Source: Oscillatoriales cyanobacterium PMM_0008 (lineage in GTDB: Bacteria; Cyanobacteriota; Cyanobacteriia; Cyanobacteriales; Aerosakkonemataceae). Taken from it: a stretch of 43,475 bases of DNA. A program made the position numbers and the translations under genes. Under the pieces are notes generated by a model. The model did not search any database and was not told the origin of the DNA. It was given only the letters and a program-made list of their open reading frames with translations. Positions 43,281 through 43,475 of the stretch are shown one piece after another (the first letter of the stretch is position 1; every line of letters starts with the position of its first letter). Location of the stretch: assembly GCA_949128025.1 (NCBI GenBank), contig CASBRD010000264.1:1-43475 (forward strand), in the 5' to 3' direction.

Positions 43281-43475
43281 ATGGCTAAACTCTTTGGCAA
43301 AACTTTGGTAGCCATTCTAACCGTCTTGAGTACTGGACTGCTGGGGTCTGAGGGTGCAATGGCTGGAGATCCTTCGATCGAAGGGCTAACCCCTTTACCC
43401 GATCCAGCTGTTTCTGTGGAAGTGCCTTACCAGAATATTGGCATTGAAGGGCAAACCACTTCACCCGATCCAGCT
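43281..43475 (+). CDS. Secreted protein, 5' part only
   Basis: The first 65 codons are present; the gene continues beyond the window. A signal peptide is clear (basic MAKLFGK, hydrophobic TLVAILTVLSTGLLG, cleavage near AMAG). The mature part begins with a near-repeat: DPSIEGLTPLPDPA then NIGIEGQTTSPDPA. The function is unknown. Confidence 0.7.
   Translation, partial: MAKLFGKTLVAILTVLSTGLLGSEGAMAGDPSIEGLTPLPDPAVSVEVPYQNIGIEGQTTSPDPA

Noticed and set aside
1-43475. tRNA or rRNA genes
   Set aside because: I looked for T-loop and acceptor patterns in the gene-free stretches and saw none I could support.

Overview
The window is chromosomal DNA of a cyanobacterium, probably a filamentous one; the genus cannot be fixed from the sequence alone. 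The evidence is the frequent HIP1 octamer GCGATCGC, several tracts of AT-rich heptamer repeats (TAAAATC type), many dispersed palindromes, and families typical of cyanobacteria: Ycf33/DUF751, DUF4327, DUF1816, the DUF2499-DUF3593 pair, a TPR-CHAT protein and a WD40 serine/threonine kinase. No rRNA, tRNA, prophage or complete insertion sequence was recognised.

Layout. 1-4110: a REP-associated tyrosine transposase (RAYT) gene flanked by arrays of its likely REP palindromes, a TPR-CHAT caspase-like protein, and an orphan antitoxin-like gene whose 3' end is made of REP sequence. 4190-6484: ycf33-rbfA-nagZ operon. 6485-9257: DUF4327, two conserved small genes on the minus strand, and a zinc-type CDF transporter. 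9258-9544: a convergent spacer with three evenly spaced DnaA-box-like sites and two perfect palindromes. 9545-13322: guaA, cbiD and a STAS-like gene. 13514-19328: a pentapeptide-repeat protein with a Rossmann/TIR-like C-terminus, the remnant of an MFS transporter, and an efflux pair made of an HlyD-type adaptor and an unusual MacB-permease/TolC chimera. 19598-22117: moaA, rpsD and a secreted Cys-rich protein. 22337-31003: a TpsB-type outer membrane transporter, an alpha/beta hydrolase, a full-length dnaE with an empty split-intein site, and a zinc-ribbon/kinase/WD40 protein. 31091-33294: DUF3593, DUF2499, DUF1816 and csaB. 33431-38459: two different membrane-associated GTPases flanking a vapBC module and a two-repeat CRISPR. 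38727-42720: a methyltransferase, an arylsulfatase lipoprotein and a sulfotransferase. The window ends inside a secreted-protein gene at 43281.

How the parts relate. Most genes are housekeeping (ribosome maturation, wall recycling, GMP, cobalamin and molybdopterin synthesis, replication). The accessory signals lie in the repeats and a few proteins. Short repeats occur between genes and also in frame inside nagZ, cbiD, tpsB and the CHAT gene. The points most worth follow-up are the RAYT/REP array, the MacB-TolC chimera, the intein-free dnaE, the CRISPR placed just upstream of vapBC, the phased DnaA boxes, and the pentapeptide/TIR-like protein.
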